Below are positions 1 through 8,707 of a stretch of DNA of 64,000 nucleotides, piece by piece; positions within the stretch are counted from its first letter, which is position 1, and each line of letters opens with the position of its first letter. Source of the DNA: Psychroflexus torquis ATCC 700755. GTDB lineage: Bacteria; Bacteroidota; Bacteroidia; Flavobacteriales; Flavobacteriaceae. Position numbers and translations under genes: made by a program. The DNA is taken from the NCBI RefSeq assembly GCF_000153485.2, contig NC_018721.1, positions 2,046,001 to 2,110,000 on the forward strand, read 5' to 3'. The notes under the pieces are model-generated. The model did no database searches, was not told the DNA's origin, and was given only the letters and a program-made list of their open reading frames with translations.

Positions 1-416
1 TGAAGGAGAAGGGAGTAGATGTTCAACAAGCTTACGTGGAGGAAGTCGTTGAAAAAATACGGGAAAGAGCTGCGTTTGTATCAGAATTTTGGGAGTTGTC
101 TTCTTTTTACTTTGAATCGCCTAAAGAATTTGATTCGAAATCGGCTAAAAAAGCCTGGAAAAATGATTCACAAGAATGGATGCGAGCTTTAATCGGAAAG
201 CTGGAAAGTATTGAAGATTTTTCTCAAACCCATGTTCAGAGTGAAGTCAAAGAATGGATCAACACCCAAGGTCTAAGTTTTGGTAAAATTATGCAACCCT
301 TAAGGCTCGCTTTGGTAGGGGCTATGAGTGGACCTGATGTTTTTCATATCGCTGCTTGCATCGGTAAAGAGGACAGTATATATAGACTGAATTATGCCAT
401 TGAGAAATTGGCTTAA
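1..416 (+). CDS. gltX: Glutamyl-tRNA synthetase, C-terminal part (5' truncated by window)
   Basis: The reading frame is open from base 3 to the stop at 414-416, so this is the last ~137 codons of a gene that begins before the window. The encoded tail resembles the anticodon-binding C-terminus of bacterial class I glutamyl-tRNA synthetases, with a helical segment ending near 'RLALVGAMSGPDVF' and the closing 'IGKEDSIYRL' region. The enzyme charges tRNA-Glu in the cytosol. The catalytic HIGH and KMSKS parts are outside the window, so only the C-terminal fold supports the call. It precedes an SPFH gene on the same strand. Confidence 0.9.
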   Translation, partial: KEKGVDVQQAYVEEVVEKIRERAAFVSEFWELSSFYFESPKEFDSKSAKKAWKNDSQEWMRALIGKLESIEDFSQTHVQSEVKEWINTQGLSFGKIMQPLRLALVGAMSGPDVFHIAACIGKEDSIYRLNYAIEKLA

Positions 417-485
417 TCTTTTAGTTTTTCGGTGCAATGCAGTCGGAAAAGGTTTATTTTTATATAAATTTTATAACTAATTATT

Positions 486-1427
486 ATGGGAACATTTGCA
501 GGTATTTTTATAGTGGTAATTGTTTTTTTTATCATTATAAGTGGAATTTTCACAGTGAAGCAACAAACAGCAGCTTTGGTGGAACGCTTCGGGAAATTTT
601 TGAGTATAAGGAATTCAGGACTGCATTTTAAAGTTCCATTAGTGGACCGTATTGCAGGGAAAATAAATCTTAAAATTCAGCAACTGGATGTCAATATAGA
701 GACTAAAACCAAAGATGATGTGTTTGTTATTCTTAAAGTGTCGGTTCAGTATCAAGTGACTCGAGCTAGAATTTACGATGCTTTTTATAAACTAGAGAGC
801 CCAAGTGCTCAAATTACATCTTATGTTTTTGATGTGGTTCGAGCGGAAGTGCCAAAAATGAAATTGGATGATGTTTTTGTGCGCAAAGACGATGTTGCAA
901 ATGCTGTAAAGTCAGAACTTAATGATGCTATGCTAGACTATGGTTACGACATCATAAGAACACTTGTCACAGACATTGATCCCGATGATAAGGTAAAGGC
1001 ATCTATGAACCGAATTAATGCCTCAGAACGAGAAAAAATAGCAGCTGAGTTTGAAGGTGAAACAGAGCGAATTAAAATCGTTGCTGTAGCCAGAGCCGAA
1101 GCAGAAAGCAAACGACTCCAAGGACAAGGGATTGCAGATCAACGTAGAGAAATAGCTAGAGGTCTCGAGGAAAGTGTTGAGGTACTTAATAAAGTAGGAA
1201 TTAACTCTCAGGAAGCTTCAGCATTAATTGTGGTGACTCAACATTACGATACCCTTCAATCTATAGGAAGCCAAACCAACTCCAACCTTATCCTTATGCC
1301 AAATTCTCCTGAAGCGGGCAGCAATATGCTAAACGACATGATTGCTTCTTTTACCGCCGCTAGCCAGATTGGTGATGAGATGAAAAAGCAAAATGATCGC
1401 AAAGCGATTCAAGAAAAACCAGATTAA
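486..1427 (+). CDS. SPFH/Band 7 (stomatin/prohibitin-like) membrane protein
   Basis: A 313-residue protein with one N-terminal membrane segment (about residues 5-25) followed by a typical Band 7/SPFH domain ('TAALVERFGKF', 'VPLVDRI', 'DVFVILKVSVQYQV'). An Ala/Glu/Arg-rich coiled region follows (about residues 175-235), and the C-terminus is polar. SPFH proteins form oligomeric membrane scaffolds, often with membrane proteases; no protease partner is adjacent here. ATG 486 directly precedes the membrane segment and is favoured over the unrelated ORF in another frame at 437. A strong terminator follows at 1448. Confidence 0.9.
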   Translation: MGTFAGIFIVVIVFFIIISGIFTVKQQTAALVERFGKFLSIRNSGLHFKVPLVDRIAGKINLKIQQLDVNIETKTKDDVFVILKVSVQYQVTRARIYDAFYKLESPSAQITSYVFDVVRAEVPKMKLDDVFVRKDDVANAVKSELNDAMLDYGYDIIRTLVTDIDPDDKVKASMNRINASEREKIAAEFEGETERIKIVAVARAEAESKRLQGQGIADQRREIARGLEESVEVLNKVGINSQEASALIVVTQHYDTLQSIGSQTNSNLILMPNSPEAGSNMLNDMIASFTAASQIGDEMKKQNDRKAIQEKPD

Positions 1428-1447
1428 ATATAAAAGTTTGGTAGACA

Positions 1448-1494
1448 GACATTAAAAAAGGCTTGTGAAAATTTCACAAGCCTTTTTTAATGTC
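1448..1494 (+). terminator. Perfect 23-bp-arm rho-independent terminator after the SPFH gene
   Basis: Arms 1448-1470 and 1472-1494 are perfectly complementary around a single central A. The stem holds a GC-containing core (GGCTTGTGAAA) flanked by A and T tracts, so it can terminate in both directions. Confidence 0.85.
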
Positions 1495-1506
1495 TAAAAC
1501 TATTCA

Positions 1507-1919
1507 TACCAATTTAGTTTTTAAATGAGGCATTAAAAATTATACTACGACGTAACTCAGCACAGGTTTTTTACTTAGGTGAGGAAAAATATATAAGCAT
1601 AACACTAGTTACGGTTCTATTTTATCACGATTTGTAATACCAAATTATATTTATAATGCCGTATGAATAAATTGAATTATACTTCGACGTGGCTCAGTAC
1701 AGGTTTTTTGATTGATTGAAATCAAAAATAACTAGCATAGCCTTAGCTACGGTAATTATTTTTAATAAAAAGCAGGTGAAAAAAGCCTGTGCCGAATTCA
1801 TTTCGGTAAAACGATTTATTGAGACATTATAGGTCTAATTTGGTATAAGTCAAAAAAGCCTGTGTCGAACTCGTTTCGGTAAAACTGATTTTATACGACA
1901 TTTGAATGCTAAATAAGTA
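1507..1919. repeat. MITE of subfamily B, interrupted by a second MITE
   Basis: The ends are imperfect terminal inverted repeats (TACCAATTTAGTTTTTAAAT at 1507 and the complement of its right end finishing at 1919). The two outer parts, 1507-1637 and 1846-1919, match the element at 36687-39207 after that copy is reverse-complemented and its IS66 removed. The inner MITE 1638-1845 breaks it. No clear outer target duplication is seen (TCA against TAA). No coding capacity; it fills the gap between the SPFH gene and the DUF6327 operon. Confidence 0.75.
1638..1845. repeat. MITE subfamily A, copy 1 (208 bp, nested)
   Basis: The element begins TACCAAATTATATTT and ends in the inverted form (CTAATTTGGTA). 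The terminal inverted repeats are imperfect and about 24 bp long. It is flanked by TAA at 1635-1637 and 1846-1848, a 3-bp target duplication of the TNA type known from IS5/IS1031-like transposition. Other full copies are at 19963-20146 (inverted) and 29056-29263; truncated ones are at 20430 and 22554. Confidence 0.85.
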
Positions 1920-1925
1920 TAAGAC

Positions 1926-2141
1926 TCATAGTCCAAACTTTCTCAATATCTGAGTTCCTATTTTAGCATAAACAGCTTTCTGGCCAAAATAAGAGATAAA
2001 CTCAGCTATAATATTTGTGAACGAAAAAGCACGCCTGATATACACTAAATCAATATTAGCTTTTTGCTTACTAATTTGAGTTTTGAGTTTAAGAATCTTT
2101 AGATCCTTATCGATTTCCTTAAATGAATTGTATTTCTTCAT
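1926..2141 (-). CDS. Small DUF6327-like protein
   Basis: A 71-residue protein beginning 'MKKYNSFKEIDKDLKILKLK', the lysine-rich start typical of the flavobacterial DUF6327 family as I remember it. Function is unknown. It is the last gene of a three-gene minus-strand operon (YtxH-like, holin-like, this one); its ATG overlaps the upstream gene's TGA by one base (TGATG at 2139-2143), which implies translational coupling. The family name rests on recall and operon context, so confidence is moderate. Confidence 0.7.
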   Translation of the reverse strand: MKKYNSFKEIDKDLKILKLKTQISKQKANIDLVYIRRAFSFTNIIAEFISYFGQKAVYAKIGTQILRKFGL

Positions 2142-2542
2142 CAGTCTGAAGTTTCAGTTTCTTCAAGTCCTTTTTTTAACTCCTCGTCTAAATCAGTATC
2201 TGAACTTAAAAGGCTATTTAAGAATGAAAACACTGGTTTTTCCAATAATTTTTTTCCGAAGATACTTACGATAATAAGTATTATACCATAGAAACCTCCA
2301 ACTACAAAAAATCCATAAGACACCGATCCCAATTTATCACCTATCAAAAAGGCGAAACCCAAAGACACAAAAAAGAGTACTAAAATTAAGATTCCTATTT
2401 TAAGTATAAAACGTCCTCCACTGACTATGCTTAAGGCAGATTTCTTAAAGAGATCAAGCTTGTAAAATTCAATAGAATTTTTTATGACATCCTTGGTATC
2501 TTGAGATAAGTTATCAAAGTGATCACCTAAATGATTCTCCAT
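2141..2542 (-). CDS. Phage-holin-superfamily-III-like membrane protein
   Basis: A 133-residue protein with an amphipathic N-terminus, two hydrophobic segments (about residues 45-68 and 75-97) and an acidic C-terminal tail. This is the layout of the 'phage holin family / competence-like' proteins found beside YtxH proteins in Bacteroidetes. Despite the name it is a chromosomal inner-membrane protein of unknown role and no phage genes are near. It is 16 bases downstream of the YtxH-like gene and overlaps the DUF6327 gene by one base, so all three are probably co-transcribed. Confidence 0.75.
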   Translation of the reverse strand: MENHLGDHFDNLSQDTKDVIKNSIEFYKLDLFKKSALSIVSGGRFILKIGILILVLFFVSLGFAFLIGDKLGSVSYGFFVVGGFYGIILIIVSIFGKKLLEKPVFSFLNSLLSSDTDLDEELKKGLEETETSD

Positions 2543-2558
2543 GAAGAAATTTTAAGGA

Positions 2559-2903
2559 TTATTTATTCTTCAATTCTTCTTGAAGATTAGAATTTTTCTT
2601 TTTCAATTGGTCCAATTCACTTTCAAGTTTGCTCAGCATTCCGTCAGCTTTAGTACTAGCATTAGAAAAAGTTTTATCTAACTTTTCCTCGATGCTTTTT
2701 TTTGCTTCTTCAGAAAAAGCAGACAAATGAGAAGATGTTTCTTTATACTTCTTATTTAAGTTTTCTTGTAGATGATCTGCTTCATCTCTCAACTGTTTTC
2801 TAGTTTTTTCTCCACTTTGTGGTGCATACAATAATCCTAAACCTACTCCGAGAGCTGTACCGGTTAATAGTGCTAAAATTGTATTTCCTGTCTTATTTCC
2901 CAT
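2559..2903 (-). CDS. YtxH domain-containing protein
   Basis: A 114-residue protein. Residues 8-30 form a glycine-rich membrane segment ending in the YtxH signature 'GLLYAPQSGEKTRKQLRDEA'. The remainder is a charged, probably coiled-coil region (about 45-112). YtxH proteins are small envelope or stress-associated proteins without a defined biochemical role. It is the first gene of the minus-strand operon 2903-1926. The start at 2903 fits the usual short N-terminus before the membrane segment. Confidence 0.85.
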   Translation of the reverse strand: MGNKTGNTILALLTGTALGVGLGLLYAPQSGEKTRKQLRDEADHLQENLNKKYKETSSHLSAFSEEAKKSIEEKLDKTFSNASTKADGMLSKLESELDQLKKKNSNLQEELKNK

Positions 2904-2998
2904 TTTATTAATATTTTATTAATATTAGTTTCAAATTTAAGGAGAACCTAGAGTTATCCCTGTTAATAACCGGTTAATAAATGATTTAACTCAAAAAT

Positions 2999-4537
2999 TT
3001 AAGACTTTAGCCACGTTTTAAAATTGATCTCTTTTTGTATAATAGCTTTTACTTCAGACATAGGAACACGCTGTTGCTCCATCGTATCTCGATGGCGAAT
3101 AGTCACACAATGATCTTCTTTAGTGTCATGATCTACGGTAATACAAAACGGGGTTCCTGCTGCATCTTGTCTCCTGTAGCGTCTCCCTACAGCATCCTTT
3201 TCATCATAAACAACATTGAAATCCCATTGCAACTCCTTAAGAAGTTCTTTAGCAATTTCTGGTAAGCCATCTTTCTTCAATAGTGGAAACACAGCCGCTT
3301 TTACGGGGGCAAGTATAGAAGGGAGCTTTAATACCGTTCTTGAGCTACCGTCCTTAAGAGTTTCCTCTTGTAAAGCACTCGAAAAAACAGCTAGAAACAT
3401 TCTATCTAAACCTATTGAGGTTTCAATGACATAAGGCACATAATTTTCACCAAGCTCTGGGTCGAAAAATTGAAGTTTTTTTCCAGATAGATTTTCATGC
3501 GCTTTAAGGTCAAAATCTGTTCTTGAGTGAATCCCCTCCAATTCCTTAAAGCCAAAAGGAAAATTGAATTCAATATCGGTAGCGGCATTGGCATAATGCG
3601 CCATCTTTTCGTGATCATGGAATCTGTAGTTCTCTTCACCAAGATTTAAAGATTGGTGCCATTTTGTTCTTAACACTTTCCAGTGTTCAAACCATTTGAG
3701 TTCTTCTCCAGGACGAACAAAATATTGCATTTCCATTTGTTCAAATTCCCGCTGGCGAAATATAAACTGTCTAGCGACTATTTCATTTCTAAAGGCTTTT
3801 CCGATTTGGGCAATCCCAAAAGGGATTTTTAGCCTCCCCGATTTTTGGACATTGGCAAAATTCACAAAAATTCCTTGGGCGGTCTCTGGCCGTAAATAGA
3901 GATCGGTTGCCGATTCTGCAGAAGCGCCCAACTTGGTGCCAAACATCAAGTTGAATTGCCTCACTTTGGTCCAGTCTCTAGATCCGCTTACTGGGCAAGC
4001 TATTTCCAGTTCTTCGATAAGGGCTTTGACATCATCTAAATCTTCATTGGTTAATGAAGTCGCTAATCGCGTTAAGATTTCTTTGGATTGAGATCTGTAC
4101 TTGACAACTCTAGGATGAGTGCTTACAAATTCAGCTTCATCGAAAGCATCTCCAAAACGCTTTTTGGCTTTTGCAATTTCCTTTTGTGCCTTTTGTTCTA
4201 TCTTTTCGGCATAGTCTTCGACCAAAACATCTGCCCGGTATCTTTTTTTAGAATCCTTATTATCGATCATAGGATCATTAAAAGCATCTACGTGACCAGA
4301 CGCTTTCCACGTGTTGGGATGCATGAGGATTGCAGCATCTAAGCCGACTATCTCTTCATGAAGGTGGACCATACTTTTCCACCAATAGGCTTTAATGTTG
4401 TTTTTGAGTTCAACTCCATTTTGCCCATAATCATAAACAGCACTTAAGCCATCATAGATTTCACTGGAGGAAAATATATAACCATACTCCTTAGCATGGG
4501 ATATTACGTGTTTGAATTTGTCTTGCTCTTTTGCCAT
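2999..4537 (-). CDS. glyS: Glycyl-tRNA synthetase
   Basis: A 512-residue class II aminoacyl-tRNA synthetase of the single-chain dimeric type. Visible class II motifs include 'LRPETAQGIFVNF', 'PFGIAQIGKAFRNEI' and 'FIFRQREFEQMEMQYF' (motif 2 region), and 'ETSIGLDRMFLAVF' (motif 3 region). The C-terminal anticodon-binding domain contains 'YDEKDAVGRRYRRQDAAGTPFCITVD'-type sequence (positions about 440-470). It attaches glycine to tRNA-Gly in the cytosol. The start ATG lies only a few bases downstream of a TACTTTTG promoter-like box. Some annotations use glyQS or glyS for this form. Confidence 0.95.
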   Translation of the reverse strand: MAKEQDKFKHVISHAKEYGYIFSSSEIYDGLSAVYDYGQNGVELKNNIKAYWWKSMVHLHEEIVGLDAAILMHPNTWKASGHVDAFNDPMIDNKDSKKRYRADVLVEDYAEKIEQKAQKEIAKAKKRFGDAFDEAEFVSTHPRVVKYRSQSKEILTRLATSLTNEDLDDVKALIEELEIACPVSGSRDWTKVRQFNLMFGTKLGASAESATDLYLRPETAQGIFVNFANVQKSGRLKIPFGIAQIGKAFRNEIVARQFIFRQREFEQMEMQYFVRPGEELKWFEHWKVLRTKWHQSLNLGEENYRFHDHEKMAHYANAATDIEFNFPFGFKELEGIHSRTDFDLKAHENLSGKKLQFFDPELGENYVPYVIETSIGLDRMFLAVFSSALQEETLKDGSSRTVLKLPSILAPVKAAVFPLLKKDGLPEIAKELLKELQWDFNVVYDEKDAVGRRYRRQDAAGTPFCITVDHDTKEDHCVTIRHRDTMEQQRVPMSEVKAIIQKEINFKTWLKS

Positions 4538-4541
4538 ACCG

Positions 4542-4549
4542 CAAAAGTA
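4542..4549 (-). promoter_or_regulatory. Possible -7 box (TACTTTTG) of glyS
   Basis: On the minus strand TACTTTTG matches the Bacteroidetes -7 consensus TANNTTTG and ends 4 bases before the glyS ATG, which would give a nearly leaderless mRNA. No good -33 TTG is visible at the usual spacing, so this is a weak call. Confidence 0.35.
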
Positions 4550-4679
4550 AAAAAACGCTTCTTGATAATGCGTTTTCGACTGTAAATTATTGACACTTTA
4601 TATGTTGAGGTTCTACCTTCTTCTTTTTTTATTCTGAAACTATTTTTTCCCTAACTTTAATCAATTAATTTATCTTCAG

Positions 4680-5360
4680 ATGTTTAAGGACTTTAAAAAC
4701 TTATTATTTCCCAAACTCTGTGCCTGCTGTGATCAAGTCTTACTGAAAGAGGAAGCCTTTATATGTACGTTTTGTAGGCATGAATTACCGCTTTACGCCA
4801 ACTTTTTTGATGGCCATCACGATTTGCATAAGATCCTTTACGGCAGGGTCCAGCTCGAACGGGCTGCAAGTCTGTTCTATTTTGAAAAAAAGGGACCTAT
4901 CCAAGCTTTAATTCACGATCTAAAATATAGGGGCAATAAAGAACTGAGTTTTTACTTAGGCAGTTGGTTAGGAGAAATTTTGTTTGAAGCAGGTTGGCAA
5001 AGGAGTATTGATGTCGTTATTCCAGTTCCTTTACATAGACAGCGGATGAGAGAAAGAGGCTATAACCAAGTAGAAGGTTTTGGAAAAGCTATTGCTGAAA
5101 AGCTGTCTGCAAAGTACACCGATACCATCTTAAAAAGACGTTCTAATTCCAAAACTCAGGTATTCAAAAGCCGAATGGCAAGGTCTGAAGTTATCGGTAA
5201 TAATTTCTACGCAGAACATCTGCAAGAGGTGTCTGGTCAACATATACTACTTGTGGATGATTTGGTAACTACTGGAGCCACCTTAGAAGCCTGTTATTTA
5301 GCTTTGAATGAGGCTGAGGGTATAAAACTAAACATTGCAACGATGGCCATTACCAAATAA
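4680..5360 (+). CDS. ComF family phosphoribosyltransferase-like protein
   Basis: A 226-residue ComF-type protein. A four-cysteine zinc-ribbon-like N-terminus (C14, C17, C30, C33 region: 'CACC...CTFC') is followed by a PRTase domain with 'VIPVPLHRQRMRERGYNQ' and the PRPP-binding loop 'LLVDDLVTTGATLE' near the C-terminus. ComF proteins are linked to natural competence and DNA uptake, but their reaction is not established. It is divergent from glyS with 142 bases between starts, and 46 bases upstream of the Ig-like lipoprotein gene. Confidence 0.88.
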   Translation: MFKDFKNLLFPKLCACCDQVLLKEEAFICTFCRHELPLYANFFDGHHDLHKILYGRVQLERAASLFYFEKKGPIQALIHDLKYRGNKELSFYLGSWLGEILFEAGWQRSIDVVIPVPLHRQRMRERGYNQVEGFGKAIAEKLSAKYTDTILKRRSNSKTQVFKSRMARSEVIGNNFYAEHLQEVSGQHILLVDDLVTTGATLEACYLALNEAEGIKLNIATMAITK

Positions 5361-5406
5361 TAAAATCTATATTTTATTGTTTCTTTGTATAAAATAATTC
5401 CCGAAA

Positions 5407-7017
5407 ATGAGAGTTCACTTTTCACGACTAACAGTGTGTATTGTATTAGTTTCTATTCTTTCCTCTTGTGCCCAAAGAGGACGACCAGATGGTGGACCCA
5501 GAGATCTAGATCCACCAAAATTTGTGAATTCCACCCCAGAAAATTATACGACCAATTATAAAAAAAATCAGGTTATTATCAATTTCAATGAATTTGTGAA
5601 ATTGGAAGATGCTAGTCAGAAAATTTTCTTTTCACCTCCTATAGAACCCCGTCCTAGCATTTTTCCTATGGGACAGGCGAGTAGAAATGTGAGGCTGGAT
5701 ATTCCTAGAGATTCGCTAGAAGGCAACACCACCTACACCGTTAATTTTGGAAAAAGCATAGAAGATAATAACGAAGGCAATAAACTCCCTTATTTTAAAT
5801 ATGTGTTTTCCACGGGTAACTATGTGGACTCGCTTCAAGTAGAGGGCAATGTGTTTGATGCTTTCAGTAGAATATCTGATGAAAATATTTCTGTAATGCT
5901 TTATGCTTTAGATTCGAACTATACGGATTCTCTTGTTTATGAAGGCAAACCGAGATATATTTCTTTTGTTAGAGATTCGACCTCCTTGTTTAGTGTGGAT
6001 AATATAAAGCCAGGAAATTATAAAATGGTGGCGATCTCCGATAAAAATAACAACTATAAATTTGATCCCGCTCAAGATAAAATAGGATTTGTAAGTGATA
6101 CCGTTAAAATTCCTTCAGATCAACTCTACGATATTCTTGTCTTTAAAGAAGAGCTAGAGTTTGAAGCGGTTAGACCTAAGCAGGTCTCCAAGCAACAGTT
6201 TGAATTTGGTTTTAAGGGAACTCTTGAAGACTATAAAATCGATCTGATTTCTGAGGCGCCTCAAGATTTTAAGGCGAAATACTTTAAAGATCAAGACATC
6301 GACACCATTCACTATTGGTATAAACCCTACCTGGAAAAGGACAGCTTGTTGTTTACCTTCAGTAATCAAGGTCGAATAGATACATTGGAAATCAGACCAA
6401 AGCAAATTGAAGAAGACTCTTTAAAAATTTCAGAAGTAACTATTAAAAAGAACAAATTGCTAACTGATTTTAAACTAAAAGCAAACACCCCGATAGTTAG
6501 CTTTGAAAAAGACTCCATTAGCTTTATCAATCAAGACTCCTTGGCTATCGATTTTGAATTAGCCCTAGATACGTTGTATAATCAACTGACTTTCAAATTT
6601 GAAAAAGAAGAGAAACAATCTTATAAAATAGACTTATTACCAGGTGCTATTGCCGATTTTTTTGAGACTCAAAATGATAGCTTAAGTTTTAGATACAGTA
6701 CAAAGGCATTGGCAGACTTTGGAAATCTCAATCTCACCATCACCAATATTGAAGAATTTCCCATTATTGTTGAATTGGTGAATGAGAAAGGGGACGTTGA
6801 ATCTACGGTATATGAAACCGAAAAATCCACGGTTAATTTCAAATTGATTACGCCGGGGTCTTACTTTATAAGATTGGTATATGATAAAAACGCCAATGGG
6901 AAATGGGATACAGGAAACTTTCTGAAGAGGGTAAACCCCGAACCTGTCCTCTACGAAGCACAGCCAGTTGAAATTCGCGCCAATTGGGATGTGCAGTTAA
7001 GTATCACTCTATATTAG
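5407..7017 (+). CDS. Large Ig-like (Big_5) domain lipoprotein
   Basis: A 536-residue protein with a lipoprotein signal: a hydrophobic segment (residues 8-20) ending in the lipobox LSSC with acceptor Cys21, then 'AQRGRPDGGPRDLDPP'. Residues ~30-115 form a bacterial Ig-like (Big_5-type) domain ('STPENYTTNYKKNQVIINF', 'NTTYTVNFGKSIEDNNEGN'). The middle has a 'GNYKMVAISDKNNNYKFDPAQDKIGF' CNA-B-like turn, and the C-terminus repeats such a motif ('LVYDKNANGKWDTGNF'). Such proteins are common surface or periplasmic lipoproteins in Bacteroidetes with no defined function. This is the last core gene before the accessory region. Confidence 0.88.
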   Translation: MRVHFSRLTVCIVLVSILSSCAQRGRPDGGPRDLDPPKFVNSTPENYTTNYKKNQVIINFNEFVKLEDASQKIFFSPPIEPRPSIFPMGQASRNVRLDIPRDSLEGNTTYTVNFGKSIEDNNEGNKLPYFKYVFSTGNYVDSLQVEGNVFDAFSRISDENISVMLYALDSNYTDSLVYEGKPRYISFVRDSTSLFSVDNIKPGNYKMVAISDKNNNYKFDPAQDKIGFVSDTVKIPSDQLYDILVFKEELEFEAVRPKQVSKQQFEFGFKGTLEDYKIDLISEAPQDFKAKYFKDQDIDTIHYWYKPYLEKDSLLFTFSNQGRIDTLEIRPKQIEEDSLKISEVTIKKNKLLTDFKLKANTPIVSFEKDSISFINQDSLAIDFELALDTLYNQLTFKFEKEEKQSYKIDLLPGAIADFFETQNDSLSFRYSTKALADFGNLNLTITNIEEFPIIVELVNEKGDVESTVYETEKSTVNFKLITPGSYFIRLVYDKNANGKWDTGNFLKRVNPEPVLYEAQPVEIRANWDVQLSITLY

Positions 7018-7454
7018 AATAGTCGTGTCCAATTAGACTATAAGACCGATGTATTACCATGCATTAGACTTGATTTTACTTATCCATCATAATCTTAAAT
7101 TGGATTATAGGGGATAGTCGAAGGACAAATTGGTATTACTCACGAGTTCAAGTAGGATGGCATAATTCCGTTTTAAAAACCCCATTAATTTCTACTGCTT
7201 CTTTTTTGCTGCCTATCGCAGATGCTCGTGATAGTGGTTTTTACAATAAATAGGACACAAGACCTTATCCGATTTGCCAATGGTTGTTTTTTCACCTATG
7301 TCGTATTTATTTTTCACAAAACCTCCATTAGGACGTAACTTTAGGCTATCCGTTCTTAACGGTTAATTACCTTTAAATGATTAAAAAAGTAGTTTTATAA
7401 GGTTTGTTTTAACTCATTTAGGTAATCAAGGGATGATTTATTTATGACTAAAAA
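7018..7454. other. Intergenic left edge of the accessory region, no gene recognised
   Basis: No open frame of useful length and no tRNA-like fold was found. Base composition and many stop codons in all frames suggest decayed mobile DNA. It separates the core lipoprotein gene from the recombinase relic. Confidence 0.5.
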
Positions 7455-7734
7455 CAATGAAAGCAACTAAAGATCAAAGTATGTATCGCAAAGCTGTAAA
7501 GACACCAACGAAAACCCTTGGAGCACCCCACACACTTTACGTCAAAGTATTGCCACACCCCTTATGGAACGGCGGACAAGCTTAAGACATATCCAGATCG
7601 CTTTAGGGCATAATAGCTCAAAAACCACAGAAATTTATACTAGAGTTTTAGCGATGAATAACAAAACAATAAAAAGTCCATTGGATATTATGTATGAAAG
7701 TGTTAGTTTAGATAAAAATAAAACAACGTCCTAA
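7455..7734 (+). pseudogene. C-terminal relic of a tyrosine recombinase/integrase
   Basis: From ATG 7564 to the stop at 7734 the frame reads 'MERRTSLRHIQIALGHNSSK' then 'TTEIYTRV', the typical box-II end of a phage/Xer-type integrase (HxxR...LGH...T..IYT). Just upstream, in another frame, 'APHTL' continues as 'LRQSIATPLMERRT' only if a frameshift near 7535-7540 is assumed. Only about the last 90 residues remain and the N-terminal and catalytic Arg-I parts are missing. It is not functional. Its place at the junction of core and accessory DNA suggests a relic of an integration event. Confidence 0.75.
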
Positions 7735-7798
7735 ATAGATATATACCCTATAATGAAGATTTGAATAGGGTTTATACGGATGTTGGCTATTATATAAA

Positions 7799-8494
7799 AT
7801 GACACGTAAAGAATTCGACATATCACTTTATCATATAATTTTTGGAGATTTAAGAAAATACCAAAACCTAATTGAAACTTTCTTAAGTACTCAAAAAAAA
7901 GAGCTTGAAGAAAACACCAATGAAGTTGACGTTAATGACCAAATGAATGATAGTGAAAAATACGAAAAATATTTAGATTTGATTGGTACAGAAAGTTATG
8001 AGAAATTTGAAAAGTATCATGATATAGCTAGACTATTTCCCCATAACTTTAGAGTTTCTTTTTTGACTCAAGTTATCTCAGTAATTGAAAAAGAGTTAAA
8101 AAGATTATGTAATGATTTAGGAAACATAAAAAACCAAACCTTTATGGTTGCTGATTTAAAAGGGAGTAACGACTTTCTAAAATGTAAAGAGTATTTAAAA
8201 AAAATTTCAAGTATTGATTTTAACTCAATAAATGCCGAATGGGAATATATTTTACAATGTAAATCTCTTAGAAATAATTTAGTCCATTCAGGTAATATAA
8301 TTAAAATGGATAATAAAAAATTAGTCAACTTTATAAAAAACAATGACTCTTTTGATTGTGAATATGAAGAATTTATAGATAAAAAGGAAGACATAGTGAC
8401 CTTCGTAATAGTCAACAGTAAATTAATTGACAAATTGATTAATCAATCTCAAAAGCTATTTGAAAATCTGTTAGGCTTAAAATACAATAGCTAA
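7799..8494 (+). CDS. HEPN-like protein of unknown function
   Basis: A 231-residue, lysine/asparagine-rich, mostly alpha-helical protein. Residues 178-183 read RNNLVH, which fits the R-x4-6-H motif of HEPN ribonuclease domains, preceded by a helix containing 'ISVIEKELKRLC' (about 94-104). Many HEPN proteins act as RNases in toxin-antitoxin, Abi or CRISPR-associated defence; this specific assignment is an inference from one motif. It has no adjacent antitoxin-like gene. It starts 10 bases after a GTTGGCT core-like sequence (7782-7788), and a long imperfect palindrome begins at its stop codon, so it looks like a single-gene cassette. Confidence 0.6.
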   Translation: MTRKEFDISLYHIIFGDLRKYQNLIETFLSTQKKELEENTNEVDVNDQMNDSEKYEKYLDLIGTESYEKFEKYHDIARLFPHNFRVSFLTQVISVIEKELKRLCNDLGNIKNQTFMVADLKGSNDFLKCKEYLKKISSIDFNSINAEWEYILQCKSLRNNLVHSGNIIKMDNKKLVNFIKNNDSFDCEYEEFIDKKEDIVTFVIVNSKLIDKLINQSQKLFENLLGLKYNS

Positions 8495-8682
8495 CACTAT
8501 ATATAGCAAATTGGGCGATTAGTACTTAATCCAATGGTTGTTGTCTATTTGCAAAGTCGCCAAATCTTTTGATTTGGTATTAAAAGAGAAAAATTAAAAC
8601 AAAATAAAAAGATTTGGCTTGTGGTAAACCGAAAGTAATCGCTTATTTTCTGCCCAACTTGCCATATATTTAACGTTACCCA
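8493..8682. repeat. Long imperfect palindrome P1, attC-like cassette boundary
   Basis: The left arm around 8495-8517 (ATATATAGCAAATTGGGCG) pairs imperfectly with the right arm around 8652-8672 (GCCCAACTTGCCATATAT). An inner inverted repeat (GCCAAATCTTTTGATTT against AAAGATTTGGC) lies between them. The right side ends in AACGTTACCC, and the next ORF starts 33 bases after the core. The shape (distal arms with mismatches, central spacer, GTT core) resembles integron attC sites, but the core is not the canonical GTTRRRY. Confidence 0.6.
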
Positions 8683-8707
8683 ACATTAAAAACACAACTA
8701 TAGAAAA

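Noticed and set aside
2141..2542. Phage holin of a prophage
   Set aside because: No lysin, tail or capsid genes nearby; the gene is in a chromosomal YtxH/DUF6327 operon.
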